A stretch of DNA of 48,395 nt from JBBTRN01 sp038065175. GTDB taxonomy: Bacteria; Patescibacteriota; Doudnabacteria; UBA920. How positions within the stretch are numbered: position 1 is the stretch's first letter; every line of letters starts with the position of its first letter. The stretch spans positions 1 to 48,395 of the forward strand of contig JBBTRN010000022.1 of assembly GCA_038065175.1 (NCBI GenBank), given 5' to 3'. Positions 1-7,446 of the stretch are shown piece by piece. A program made the translations under genes and the position numbers. The notes beneath the pieces are model-generated. The model was not told the origin of the DNA, searched no databases, and saw nothing but the letters and a program-made list of their open reading frames with translations.

Positions 1-3000
1 CGTCGTCCCGATGCCGACGTTGCCGACCTGTGTGACCGTTAAGAGTTGCGTGCCCGTGGAAGACGCAACCACAAACGGATTAAGCCCACCGCTTCCCACC
101 ACAGCCAAAGAAGCAATGGGGGAAGTAGTGCCTATGCCGACATTAGAATTAAATATCGCGGTGTTGTGCGCCACAATGCCGCCGAAGACAACATTTTCGG
201 GGTGCACATCCAAGGAAAGCAGTTTTTTATACAACAGTTTGACTCTGTTTGACAAACCGTTTCCGAACATCATATAATTATGACGCATGAAATTAACACT
301 TAGACTATCTTCTGAAAATCGTTTATCCAGACTATCCGATATTGCCGCCGACATCGGCCAGATATTTTTCGCAACAGTATTTCTTGGTCCGTTCTTTTCC
401 GAAAAAACTAATTGGTGGACAGTATTATTCGGTCTGGTTTTCTCTGCCGCGGCCTGGTTTGCCAGCTTATTATTAACTAAAGAATAATCATGGATACTCT
501 CTCCAACAATATGATTAACGTCTACATCCTCGGTGGTATTTTGCTCATCATCATAATCCTTTTGGGCATCCTGGCCAAGCAGGATAAATAACCCATCTTG
601 ATCATTTTCAGGCCCAAGATCATTTTTTTGATGGTCTTGAGCTTTTATTTTTTCGGTGTTCAGAGCCTGAATATATTGAGCGTAAACCTCCTCTTGTTCC
701 GGAGTTAAAGCCTCGCCTTTTGCAACATCAACATAATGCCCGCCAACAAAGTTGTGGGTGTTTTCTATTTCAATATCATATGTTTGCTCCTTAATTCCTG
801 TTTTATATATGGCAGTAATTGCTTCCCAGCCATCTACTGTCGCGACTAACATCCCTTCACGCAAATATTTTGCCTCTATCCATTTAGCCATTGACATCTC
901 TCCTCTTGACAAGCTAAGAGGGCTATGATCTTGTAAATCTACAAGAGATCGTGTGGGCTGCGAATCCCCGAAAACCTTGTCCGGATGTAACAGTTCTACC
1001 GCCAGGGATTCATTGAAATCCAAGCTGGCCATGGTCTCGAGAAGAACGTCCCTCTGGGGCGTTTTTCGTTTTGTAGCCCTGTTATAGTCCTTGCCTTGAT
1101 AAATTTTATCCAATGGCGTACTATAGTAATAGGCAGGCGAAGAGGATACTCCTGCCGTAACCTGCATTTTATTTTGCTTGACAAATTCTATAATACGCTC
1201 TATACTGAACTTACTGGAATGAGGCAAGCTGGGCTTGACCTCATTCTTTTTTTGTTTCCGCTTAAGTAAAGCTAAAATTCGTCCGGCAATCGGCTTACGA
1301 ACTTCATCAATGCCATCGCGCATAATAAACACCACCGCTCCCAGCAATATATCGGCAAGCTGTAAAAAGGCGCTTCCCTGACTTTCCAAGGGTATAATAT
1401 TTTCAACCATAGGCAAGCTGGCCATTTTCTCAATAGCCTTATCCAACTTTGCCGGGGCGTGGAGGTAGTCGGCAAGCACCGAAACTTTAACTGTTGAAGC
1501 CTTAAGCATCTGCGCCAGCATATCGTGATACTGGTTCCAGAAATGCGCGCCACTCCTTTGCTGGAAAATGCAGGCAAAATCCCAAAATTCACTATAGCGT
1601 TCCAGTATGTCCAATAACTGCGTATAGAACCCGACACTTTGTTTGGTAATATAGCTGAATTTAAATTCAAATGTTTTCTCGTTTTGATTGGGCAGCCTGG
1701 AAGCCGCGTCCAGAAAAATATTTCGCAAATGGTGGTTTATCTCCGAAGCTCTGTCATGGACTACAATACCGCCCACCCCGACAGTATCTTCCCTGCCAGC
1801 CGTAAACAGAGTAATTTCGTCCACAAACATAAAGTGGGCTTTTTTATTTTGAAATTTTTCCTTTTTAGCCGGTAAAATTTCCTGCGATTTTTCCAAAGCA
1901 AAGTAAGGATGATTTCCCGTGGTGCGGATAGCTTTGCCGCTACGGGTAATTAATTTATAGGTTTCCTGCTGACCCATATCCTGAAGAGCCTTAACCCTGC
2001 TCCAGGTAAAGCCACCATCCGGTTCCATGCTCAAAATTTCATCACCCGCCTGGATTTGGTCTATGCGGACTTCTTCCCACTCTTCGATGTATTCATCCGA
2101 TCCATCCGATTTTCTGATTTTCCGGCGTTTGCGCCTGCGCAAACGCGTATCCCCCGTAACACACTGCCCCACCACATGCATAACGCCGCTTGGGGTCGTC
2201 GTCCCGATGCCGACATTGCCGGTACTTGTCAATCTAACCCATTCAGTATTATTCGTTCCAAGAACAAGCGGTTGGCCAGAAAATGTTCCTACCGTGAGAG
2301 GGACGTCAGATGAAGCCTCCATTACCAAACCTGTTTGACCGGCAGTGAAGCCAAATCGTGTGTTTCCTGAAGTACCAATATAAAGCTGTGAACTTGTGCC
2401 TCTCACCAGGCTAAATACATTTCCAGATCCATCTCCAACTTGTAGCTTCGCCCCCGGCACCGCCGTCCCAATTCCGACATTTCCGGTCGCGGTATTAACA
2501 AAAAGAGTGGGGGTTGAAGAAGTGCCGACTGTAAGGTTACCGTAAACATCCAATTTAGACGCGGGGCTGTTGGTGCCAACACCTAAACGGTTATTGCTGT
2601 CATCCCAAAAGAAGTTGGCGTTGTCTTCCAAAATGTTGGACGCGCCCTGGAAAAGTACAGAGCCTTGAGTTAAGCCCGGGTTTAAGCCGGTTACGGTTAA
2701 CCCTGCTATTGTAGTTGAGCCGCTAAAGGTGGCAGCGCCGGAAACGGTAAGTCTTGAGAGGGTAGATGTGGCGGCAGACAGAGTGCCGGCTAAAGCAGTA
2801 TTGCCGGAAACATTGACAGTCTGGGAGTTTAAGATGTTGATGGCGGAATTGTCCGAGGAAAAATAAGTAAACGAACCAATAGTGCCGTTGCCCTGTCCTC
2901 CGGGGTTGCCTAAGTTCACATAACCGATGCTCCACCCGCCTTGTAAGGTGGAGCCGGCGCCGGCCGGGCCTTGCGCGCCAATGTCGCCCTTGCCGCCTTT

Positions 3001-4080
3001 TTCCCCTTTGAATTTTCCTTCAGAGAGATATTGGTTAAGTCGGGAGTCAATAAGCTGGTTTATGTAATTAGGGTCAACTGCGGTTTCGCCGAGGACGCTG
3101 CCCCGGCTGTCATTGCGAGCCCCGGGCGAGGAATCCCTTAAATGGGATTCAAAAGATGATAAGGGATCCCTTGACTGTCTAACATCAACGGATAAGGGAT
3201 TCCTCGACTCTCCGCCCGCTGGCGGATCGCTCGGAATGACAAAAGCAAAATTATTTCCGTAATCAAACTCATTCCTCGCGTACTTGTCCAAAAGGCCGAC
3301 ATTGCCGACAAGGCCATTCCAAACATTTACAGCTAACGATTTGCCTTGATTTTTCTGTTCATTGAATGAAGAAATAATAACATTCCCTCCGGCCAGATAC
3401 GGAGCTTTTATATCAGCCCAAAAATTTATTGCCAGGTTTTCTATTTGGCTTCCTGCATGGCTGGCGAGCGAAATTACCGCGACCGCATCGTTGCTTATTT
3501 CCGCTTTAGTTTTGACGTAAGTTTTTTGAGTTTCCGATTTAAAATGGTTTGAGAAACCTTTTATTTCCCCCAGATCGCTTAAAATATCCGTGCCCAAATC
3601 CAAAATCGCCTCATTCGTTTCAGCTCGGAAATAATGAAGATAATCCCTGGCTTCGGTTAAGGCATACGAAACAGTTTTAGGCGTTTGAAAATTCGCCAAT
3701 AACAGCCTCGGCTGAAAATCCACAAACCGCGAAATGAAAAAGCCTTCGGTGGCTATCATTAACAGGCAAGTGAGGCCTAAAAGAAAGTTTAGGGAGAGGA
3801 AGCCGGCTTGAGTTTGTAAAGCCCGCAGGGGAATCCGCCTGCGGCTCTCCTCAAACTTCCGCATAAGCTTTTTATGTTTTACCTCCTGCCGCAATACATA
3901 ATCCGCCACTATATCGTTGGTGGTATGCCAGTCATTATTCTTTTTTACGCCCGTAATTCGGCCCTTTCTCACCAGAAGCCTTAAATATTCAGCCGAATAA
4001 GGCGTATTCTGCGCGGCTTCGGAAAGCGGAACGAGGTCTGCCTCGCGCTTAACTAAAAGCTCGCGCTGCTGCGCTGTCAT
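1..4080 (-). CDS. Membrane-anchored GIGTT-repeat surface protein interrupted by an intein (partial)
   Basis: The frame is open for 1360 codons from the ATG at 4080 to the left edge, so the 3' end is missing. Domain order: residues 1-60 resemble the small helix-turn-helix of CPR membrane proteins (YSAEYLRLLVRKGRI, WHTTNDIV); one membrane segment lies near residue 105 (LSLNFLLGLTCLLMI); then a coiled stalk; a short collagen-like stretch (GEKGGKGDIGAQGPAGAG) near 355-375; and repeated beta-type units ending in GNVGIGTT, as in phage-tail-fibre-like or S74-chaperone proteins. An intein sits between Gln and Thr of one repeat (163-2163). Removing it joins HVVGQ to TAIFNSNVGIGTT, a normal repeat. Codons from 3240 down to 3109 are a palindromic repeat translated in frame. 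It is probably a cell-surface fibre or adhesin; that role is inference. It is transcribed from a strong promoter at 4285-4313 after a leader of about 200 nt. Confidence 0.85.
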   Translation of the reverse strand, partial: MTAQQRELLVKREADLVPLSEAAQNTPYSAEYLRLLVRKGRITGVKKNNDWHTTNDIVADYVLRQEVKHKKLMRKFEESRRRIPLRALQTQAGFLSLNFLLGLTCLLMIATEGFFISRFVDFQPRLLLANFQTPKTVSYALTEARDYLHYFRAETNEAILDLGTDILSDLGEIKGFSNHFKSETQKTYVKTKAEISNDAVAVISLASHAGSQIENLAINFWADIKAPYLAGGNVIISSFNEQKNQGKSLAVNVWNGLVGNVGLLDKYARNEFDYGNNFAFVIPSDPPAGGESRNPLSVDVRQSRDPLSSFESHLRDSSPGARNDSRGSVLGETAVDPNYINQLIDSRLNQYLSEGKFKGEKGGKGDIGAQGPAGAGSTLQGGWSIGYVNLGNPGGQGNGTIGSFTYFSSDNSAINILNSQTVNVSGNTALAGTLSAATSTLSRLTVSGAATFSGSTTIAGLTVTGLNPGLTQGSVLFQGASNILEDNANFFWDDSNNRLGVGTNSPASKLDVYGNLTVGTSSTPTLFVNTATGNVGIGTAVPGAKLQVGDGSGNVFSLVRGTSSQLYIGTSGNTRFGFTAGQTGLVMEASSDVPLTVGTFSGQPLVLGTNNTEWVRLTSTGNVGIGTTTPSGVMHVVGQCVTGDTRLRRRKRRKIRKSDGSDEYIEEWEEVRIDQIQAGDEILSMEPDGGFTWSRVKALQDMGQQETYKLITRSGKAIRTTGNHPYFALEKSQEILPAKKEKFQNKKAHFMFVDEITLFTAGREDTVGVGGIVVHDRASEINHHLRNIFLDAASRLPNQNEKTFEFKFSYITKQSVGFYTQLLDILERYSEFWDFACIFQQRSGAHFWNQYHDMLAQMLKASTVKVSVLADYLHAPAKLDKAIEKMASLPMVENIIPLESQGSAFLQLADILLGAVVFIMRDGIDEVRKPIAGRILALLKRKQKKNEVKPSLPHSSKFSIERIIEFVKQNKMQVTAGVSSSPAYYYSTPLDKIYQGKDYNRATKRKTPQRDVLLETMASLDFNESLAVELLHPDKVFGDSQPTRSLVDLQDHSPLSLSRGEMSMAKWIEAKYLREGMLVATVDGWEAITAIYKTGIKEQTYDIEIENTHNFVGGHYVDVAKGEALTPEQEEVYAQYIQALNTEKIKAQDHQKNDLGPENDQDGLFILLGQDAQKDYDDEQNTTEDVDVNHIVGESIHDYSLVNNKLANQAAAEKTRPNNTVHQLVFSEKNGPRNTVAKNIWPMSAAISDSLDKRFSEDSLSVNFMRHNYMMFGNGLSNRVKLLYKKLLSLDVHPENVVFGGIVAHNTAIFNSNVGIGTTSPIASLAVVGSGGLNPFVVASSTGTQLLTVTQVGNVGIGTT
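249..278 (+). promoter_or_regulatory. Consensus sigma70 promoter for the antisense small-protein pair
   Basis: TTGACA at 249-254 and TATAAT at 273-278, both perfect hexamers, are separated by 18 bp. Transcription should start near 285, only a base or two before the ATG at 287, so the mRNA would be leaderless. The promoter lies inside the intein-coding region on the opposite strand. Confidence 0.8.
287..487 (+). CDS. Small two-helix membrane protein, antisense within the intein
   Basis: 66 residues. A charged N-terminus (MKLTLRLSSENRLSRL) is followed by two predicted membrane helices (DIGQIFFATVFLGPFF and WTVLFGLVFSAAAWFASLL) and a charged end, LLLTKE. The composition is that of a genuine small membrane protein, unlike the low-quality peptide encoded on the other strand. 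It has its own perfect -35/-10 promoter just upstream and is followed after 2 bp by a second small ORF, so the two probably form an operon. It resembles the many uncharacterised 2-TM proteins of environmental bacteria. No family name is certain and the function is unknown. A toxin-, immunity- or antiphage-like role linked to the DUF3800 domain on the other strand is only a hypothesis. Confidence 0.7.
   Translation: MKLTLRLSSENRLSRLSDIAADIGQIFFATVFLGPFFSEKTNWWTVLFGLVFSAAAWFASLLLTKE
490..591 (+). CDS. 33-residue single-helix membrane peptide
   Basis: The ATG lies 2 bp after the stop of the 66-residue ORF, so translation is probably coupled. The peptide starts MDTLSNNMINVYILGG, continues with a single hydrophobic helix (ILLIIIILLGILA) and ends in the charged tail KQDK. 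It is too short for ordinary gene callers. Its length, one-helix design and coupling to the gene before it argue for a real product; its role is unknown. No clear terminator is visible after it. Confidence 0.6.
   Translation: MDTLSNNMINVYILGGILLIIIILLGILAKQDK
3109..3240. repeat. Palindromic repeat (132 bp) translated in frame, copy 1
   Basis: It begins GTCATTGCGAGC and ends GCTCGGAATGAC, with internal CGAGGAATCCCTT and AAGGGATCCCTT segments in both orientations. Its length is a multiple of three and the surface-protein frame stays open across it. The same family occurs at 5544-5666. Confidence 0.75.
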
Positions 4081-4284
4081 TTTTGTTTGGCTTGCCCCGT
4101 AGTAAACGCCACCGATGATGCCGTTCTACAAAGACAATGTTGTTTATTTTTGTTTCACGCCGGAAATAAAACCTTTTAGCGCGTTTTACTACCGGGGTTT
4201 CTTGATTTTACAAAACCGCTTATTTTGAGCGATTTTGAAATATCCGATTGATACCCGACAGGTATCTGATACTTTTCTACTCTT
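4081..4284 (-). promoter_or_regulatory. Structured 5' leader of the surface-protein gene
   Basis: About 200 nt lie between the promoter and the ATG. The segment at 4181-4197 can pair with 4095-4109 (15 paired bases, two single-base bulges), closing a domain of about 100 nt that ends just before the start codon. Two smaller hairpins lie upstream: GATACC/GGTATC, and AAAATCGCT paired with AGCGGTTTT. I do not recognise a known riboswitch. This could be a translational control element or a stability structure. Confidence 0.4.
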
Positions 4285-4313
4285 ATTCTAGCAAAAAAAT
4301 CTCTATCTGTCAA
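4285..4313 (-). promoter_or_regulatory. Promoter of the surface-protein gene
   Basis: On the minus strand TTGACA (4313-4308), a 17-bp spacer and TAGAAT (4290-4285) form a near-consensus sigma70 promoter. The -35 box contains the TGA stop codon of the upstream glycosyltransferase gene. Confidence 0.75.
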
Positions 4314-6427
4314 CGGCACCCATCTTCTAGGCAATCTTCTAGGCGGTAAAGGTAACCAAATTCATGCTGTTCAGGCAATTCCCCGCCAATCCCCTGCTTA
4401 AGCGGTTCATCAGACAGGACAAAAACCGGCCGGCCATGGGGCAAGGTCTTTTTTAAAACGAAAATGGGCTGGCGGTCGTAAATTTCCATTGTATCCAGGC
4501 CTGACCAATATTGGAAATACAAATGGCCTTTGGGCAAGTTTGGAAAGTTGATAAGGAAAATAGCATCTTGCGTGTATTTTTCTTTAAGCTCCAACGCCGC
4601 CCGCTTGATCTGTTCTTGATATTGGTAACCTTCTCGCGGCTTTATGTCGGAAAGCCGGTTAGCGCGCGCATATGTGCCTAAAATTAAAAATAACGATAAT
4701 ACCATGGCGATTTTTGATCCCTGACCCCGCCCTCCGACTCGCTCCGCTCGCTTTGGCAACATACTATGGAATCCTTTTTCCAATAAACGATAAACCATCC
4801 ACAATGCGGCAAAAAGTAAGGCCGCGTACAGCAAAATCTGAAAGCGCTCAAAAGCGGTATTGGTTTGAAATAAATGATATTTTACCTGCCGCACATCTAA
4901 ACGTATAATGATGTATGATAAAATTGTCGTAGCCGATAAAGCAAACATCGCGGCATAATGTTTTTGTTCCCATAACCGCTTAAACATTAACGCCGTAAGC
5001 ATTAGCATGGCAGGCAAAGCCGCAAAAATAAAATTGGAAATTTTTGTCAGGCCAAAAGACAATGGCACCAAAAACGACAAAACCCAAATAGTCAGAAAAA
5101 AAATTCGCTCTTTACTTAAATACTGTACAGTATTTAAGTTAAAGCTGGATATTGGCTTTTTAAAACCTGCCCACAAACCAAAAATTATCGCGGCTACAGC
5201 AGACACATACAAATACGGCAACAGCATTTCCCGCAAATATATAGTCAGGTAATAATCCCACGGCCTGCCCCAATATTCTAATTCTTTTAATAAGTGCAGG
5301 GTCTGGGTATTTTGCTCAAAATAATATTCAGCGGGATATAGCAAAAACAAGCCAAGCTTTTCCGGCAAGATAATTATTAACATAGTAAGCCCCGCATACA
5401 AAAAATTTAATAATCCGCGTTTCCATCCATCGGCCGTTTTTGACACCATGAACAACGCCGGGAAAAATAGCAACGCCAATCCGCCTTTGCTTAAAAAAGC
5501 CAAGCCGGCAAACACTCCGAACCATAGATAATGCTTTCTCCTTGTCATTCCGAGCGAGCCCGACGGCTTCGAGGGCGAGTCGAGGAATCCCTTATTCGAC
5601 GTATCATCGATATTTAAGGGATCCCTCCACGCCTCTTCGGATGCACTCCTCGTTGGTCGGGATGACAGTTCTGTAATTCTCAAAACCCTACCCAGCGCCA
5701 AAATTCCAAAAAAACAAAACATCAAATCGTGCAAACCCGAAAACTGCCTGCCCTTTACCAATTCAAAAACATAAGGGCTAAAGGCAAACAAGCTGGCTGA
5801 TGTAACGGCAACCGCATACCCGAAATGCCTTCGCGCAACAAAAAAAAGCGCCGTGATCGATATCAAGGCAAATATTGCCGAGGGCAGCCTGAACGCAAAT
5901 AGCGAAGGGTTGATTTTATAAAAAACCGCCTGCAAATACAAAGGCGCTAAAGGTTTATGCACCCAAATATAGTTATTCGTCCAGTCCTGGAAATCTATGC
6001 CGATATCCGTCAAATGGAGCTTTGGCGGCCAAGGATCCTGACTTAAATTTTTCACGACATTGATATGGACAGCCTCATCCCACAAAGTAATGTAATCTGT
6101 GCCTAAATTATTAAAATAAAAATACCCGGACACAGCCAAAACAACCACCAGCGGTATAAGCTGGCCTTTGGGGCTAGCTACGAAAAAAATCCAAAGCTTT
6201 TTTACAAATTCCACAAAATAATAATACCAGGACTTACGGGTTTGAGCCAAGTTCCCTGCCTGCCGGCAGGCAGGGAGGCATTTTCCGAGGATTTTGAGAG
6301 CCGTAGTCGGACTACGGAGAACAAAACCGCAGCATTTTAACGAAGAAATTGGCCAAATGCCGTCTGGGGTCGGGCTTTGCCCACCCAATGACGGCAATCC
6401 CGTAAGTCCTGAATACCACAAAATCAA
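4310..6427 (-). CDS. GT39/ArnT-like polytopic glycosyltransferase
   Basis: 705 residues from a TTG at 6427; GTG at 6214 is the likeliest native start. It is a polytopic protein with about ten or more hydrophobic helices. A GT39-type acidic motif in the first outer loop (TLWDEAVHINVV) suggests sugar transfer from a polyprenyl-phosphate donor on the outer membrane face. Three foreign segments are translated in frame: a MITE-like element plus target duplication (6228-6411, 63 codons) forming most of the N-terminus, a 41-codon palindromic repeat (5544-5666, roughly residues 254-294), and a 26-bp palindrome (5114-5139) shared with the TrpR-like locus at 46.6 kb. The family is clear; substrate is unknown. 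It ends inside the next promoter. Confidence 0.8.
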   Translation of the reverse strand: MILWYSGLTGLPSLGGQSPTPDGIWPISSLKCCGFVLRSPTTALKILGKCLPACRQAGNLAQTRKSWYYYFVEFVKKLWIFFVASPKGQLIPLVVVLAVSGYFYFNNLGTDYITLWDEAVHINVVKNLSQDPWPPKLHLTDIGIDFQDWTNNYIWVHKPLAPLYLQAVFYKINPSLFAFRLPSAIFALISITALFFVARRHFGYAVAVTSASLFAFSPYVFELVKGRQFSGLHDLMFCFFGILALGRVLRITELSSRPTRSASEEAWRDPLNIDDTSNKGFLDSPSKPSGSLGMTRRKHYLWFGVFAGLAFLSKGGLALLFFPALFMVSKTADGWKRGLLNFLYAGLTMLIIILPEKLGLFLLYPAEYYFEQNTQTLHLLKELEYWGRPWDYYLTIYLREMLLPYLYVSAVAAIIFGLWAGFKKPISSFNLNTVQYLSKERIFFLTIWVLSFLVPLSFGLTKISNFIFAALPAMLMLTALMFKRLWEQKHYAAMFALSATTILSYIIIRLDVRQVKYHLFQTNTAFERFQILLYAALLFAALWMVYRLLEKGFHSMLPKRAERVGGRGQGSKIAMVLSLFLILGTYARANRLSDIKPREGYQYQEQIKRAALELKEKYTQDAIFLINFPNLPKGHLYFQYWSGLDTMEIYDRQPIFVLKKTLPHGRPVFVLSDEPLKQGIGGELPEQHEFGYLYRLEDCLEDGCR
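5114..5139. repeat. 26-bp perfect palindrome, TrpR-like operator candidate (in CDS)
   Basis: A core of TACTGTACAGTA is flanked by ACTTAAA and TTTAAGT arms. It matches the central 26 bp of the palindrome at 46602-46631 and differs from the 47173-47200 site by few bases. Confidence 0.6.
5544..5666. repeat. Palindromic repeat (123 bp) translated in frame, copy 2
   Basis: It starts GTCATTCCGAGCGAG, contains GAGTCGAGGAATCCCTT and AAGGGATCCCT, and ends CGGGATGAC. It is 41 codons long and adds a Ser/Arg/Pro-rich insert to the glycosyltransferase. It is homologous to 3109-3240. Confidence 0.75.
6228..6411 (+). mobile_element. MITE-like element copy 1 (184 bp, target duplication AATAC)
   Basis: Perfect 13-bp inverted ends (CAGGACTTACGGG and its complement) are flanked on both sides by the direct repeat AATAC (6223-6227 and 6412-6416). 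Inside are a self-complementary stem CCGTAGTC/GACTACGG, the conserved core GAGGATTTTGAGAG and GAACAAAACCGC, and a second GC-rich hairpin. An extra palindrome CCTGCC/GGCAGG is nested near the left end. There is no ORF of its own. Element plus duplication is 189 bp, so the glycosyltransferase frame is kept. Confidence 0.85.
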
Positions 6428-6508
6428 GAGCGCGGTGTGTTATGGTCCCAAACCGCGCCCAGTGATAACTTTTAATTTCCTCCTTCATTTCCTCCTTCCT
6501 AGTGATTT

Positions 6509-7336
6509 TTATTTCTTTTCACTCCCGTTTTCCAACACCTTAAGCAGCGCGTACTCGGCGCCGCGAAGAGTGCTGAACCCAAACTCCTCAAAGAGCATTT
6601 TCGCGCCGGTTATGGCCAGAAGTTCGGAAACCCCCGACTCGATTGCGCGGTTAATGCACCCCGCAATCAACCAACGCGACAGTCTTTTTCCCACAAATTC
6701 CGGATGCACAACCAAGCTTCGAATCTCAGCCAATTCTAGGCTATAGGCATCCAAGGCGCAGCAGCCAACGACATTGCCACCGACAACTGCCACCATAAAA
6801 TCCGCCGTTTTCGGCCGGAGGGTCGGATCCTGAACCAACTTTCTAGGGTACATGGCAATCAATTTGGTAATTGACTGCTCATCTCCCTCTTCTGCAGGCC
6901 TGATGATTACGCTTGGAGTCGAAACTGTTGGATAAGGCTGGACACTCGCCATGCTCTTTAACAAAGCGTACTTCTCTTCATTAAAGGTATGGTAGCCCAG
7001 TTTGCCAAAAAATTTCGCATCTCTGGCAATAATCAACAGCTGACGGATCTTTTCCCCCTGTGCTCGGCGCTCGCAGTCTTCAAGAAGCAATTTGGCTACG
7101 GCCCTACCTACCTCCCCCGGTGGATAAGCCAAACTCCAAATTTCTGCCAGTTTCCTGCCATGCGCCTTGAGGGCGCAACAGCCGAGGGTTTCGCCGTAGA
7201 GTTTAACGAGGGTATACTCGTTAAACGAGAAACGGATTCCCTGCTGAAGAGTATCCGAATGCTGCCTGATAAGATCTTCAATTACGGACCGATCCGACTC
7301 CGTCGCTCGCTTTACTAACGCTCGCTGTGCTAACAT
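6509..7336 (-). CDS. Tandem GNAT acetyltransferase (ArgA-like domains)
   Basis: 275 residues from the ATG at 7336, which has GAGGG about 11 nt upstream; longer starts run into the argH terminator. Two GNAT domains follow one another (about residues 5-130 and 145-270). Each has the GCCAL strand, an LAEI.SL segment, and a C-terminal F.(K/E)(L/F)G(Y/F) motif. The second domain keeps LAEIRSLVVHPEFVGKRLSRWL, the acetyl-CoA loop pattern. These features resemble short N-acetylglutamate-synthase-like GNAT proteins. Its position right after argFGH hints at a role near arginine metabolism, but the operon terminator separates them and the substrate is unproven. The first domain has a weaker CoA loop (AYPPGEVGRAVAKLL). 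Confidence 0.75.
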   Translation of the reverse strand: MLAQRALVKRATESDRSVIEDLIRQHSDTLQQGIRFSFNEYTLVKLYGETLGCCALKAHGRKLAEIWSLAYPPGEVGRAVAKLLLEDCERRAQGEKIRQLLIIARDAKFFGKLGYHTFNEEKYALLKSMASVQPYPTVSTPSVIIRPAEEGDEQSITKLIAMYPRKLVQDPTLRPKTADFMVAVVGGNVVGCCALDAYSLELAEIRSLVVHPEFVGKRLSRWLIAGCINRAIESGVSELLAITGAKMLFEEFGFSTLRGAEYALLKVLENGSEKK

Positions 7337-7408
7337 TTTTATTTTTGCCCTCACACCGATTGCCGCTATCGACCCGCGGCAACGGGAGCGCTTGCAAAAC
7401 ATCAAAAA

Positions 7409-7444
7409 AATGAAGCTCCTCGCAGCATAGCTACGAGGAGCTTC
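7409..7444 (-). terminator. Terminator of the argFGH operon
   Basis: An 11-bp stem, GAAGCTCCTCG paired with CGAGGAGCTTC, has an 11-nt loop and is followed on the minus strand by ATTTTTTTG. It lies directly after the argH stop. Confidence 0.85.
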
Positions 7445-7446
7445 TT

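Larger units (their letters stand above)
163..2163 (-). other. Intein with embedded DUF3800 domain (667 residues)
   Basis: Splicing blocks are visible. Block A is Cys1 followed by VTGDTRL; block B is TTGNHPYF near residue 82; block F is YDIEIENTHNF from residue 462; block G is GGIVAHN ending at residue 667, followed by Thr as the +1 extein residue. Residues about 109-284 match the DUF3800 (RNase H-like fold) pattern: FVDE near the start, GGIVV, ADYLH in the middle and LQLADILLGAV at the end, with acidic residues in the expected places. There is no LAGLIDADG motif. Unusually, about 185 residues separate block F from block G. That stretch is overlapped antisense by two small genes (287-591) and reads like the non-coding strand of a real gene. 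Splicing itself cannot be shown from sequence. Confidence 0.82.

Noticed and set aside
11..277. Plus-strand ORFs at the left edge
   Set aside because: They are the antisense of GIGTT repeats; Pro/Thr-rich shadow peptides.
591..660. Terminator after the antisense small genes
   Set aside because: The repeated GATCATTTT segments are mostly direct, not inverted; no convincing stem with a T-run.
6294..6746. Plus-strand ORF of 150 codons
   Set aside because: It runs through a MITE-like element and the antisense of a GNAT gene; no domain or ribosome site.
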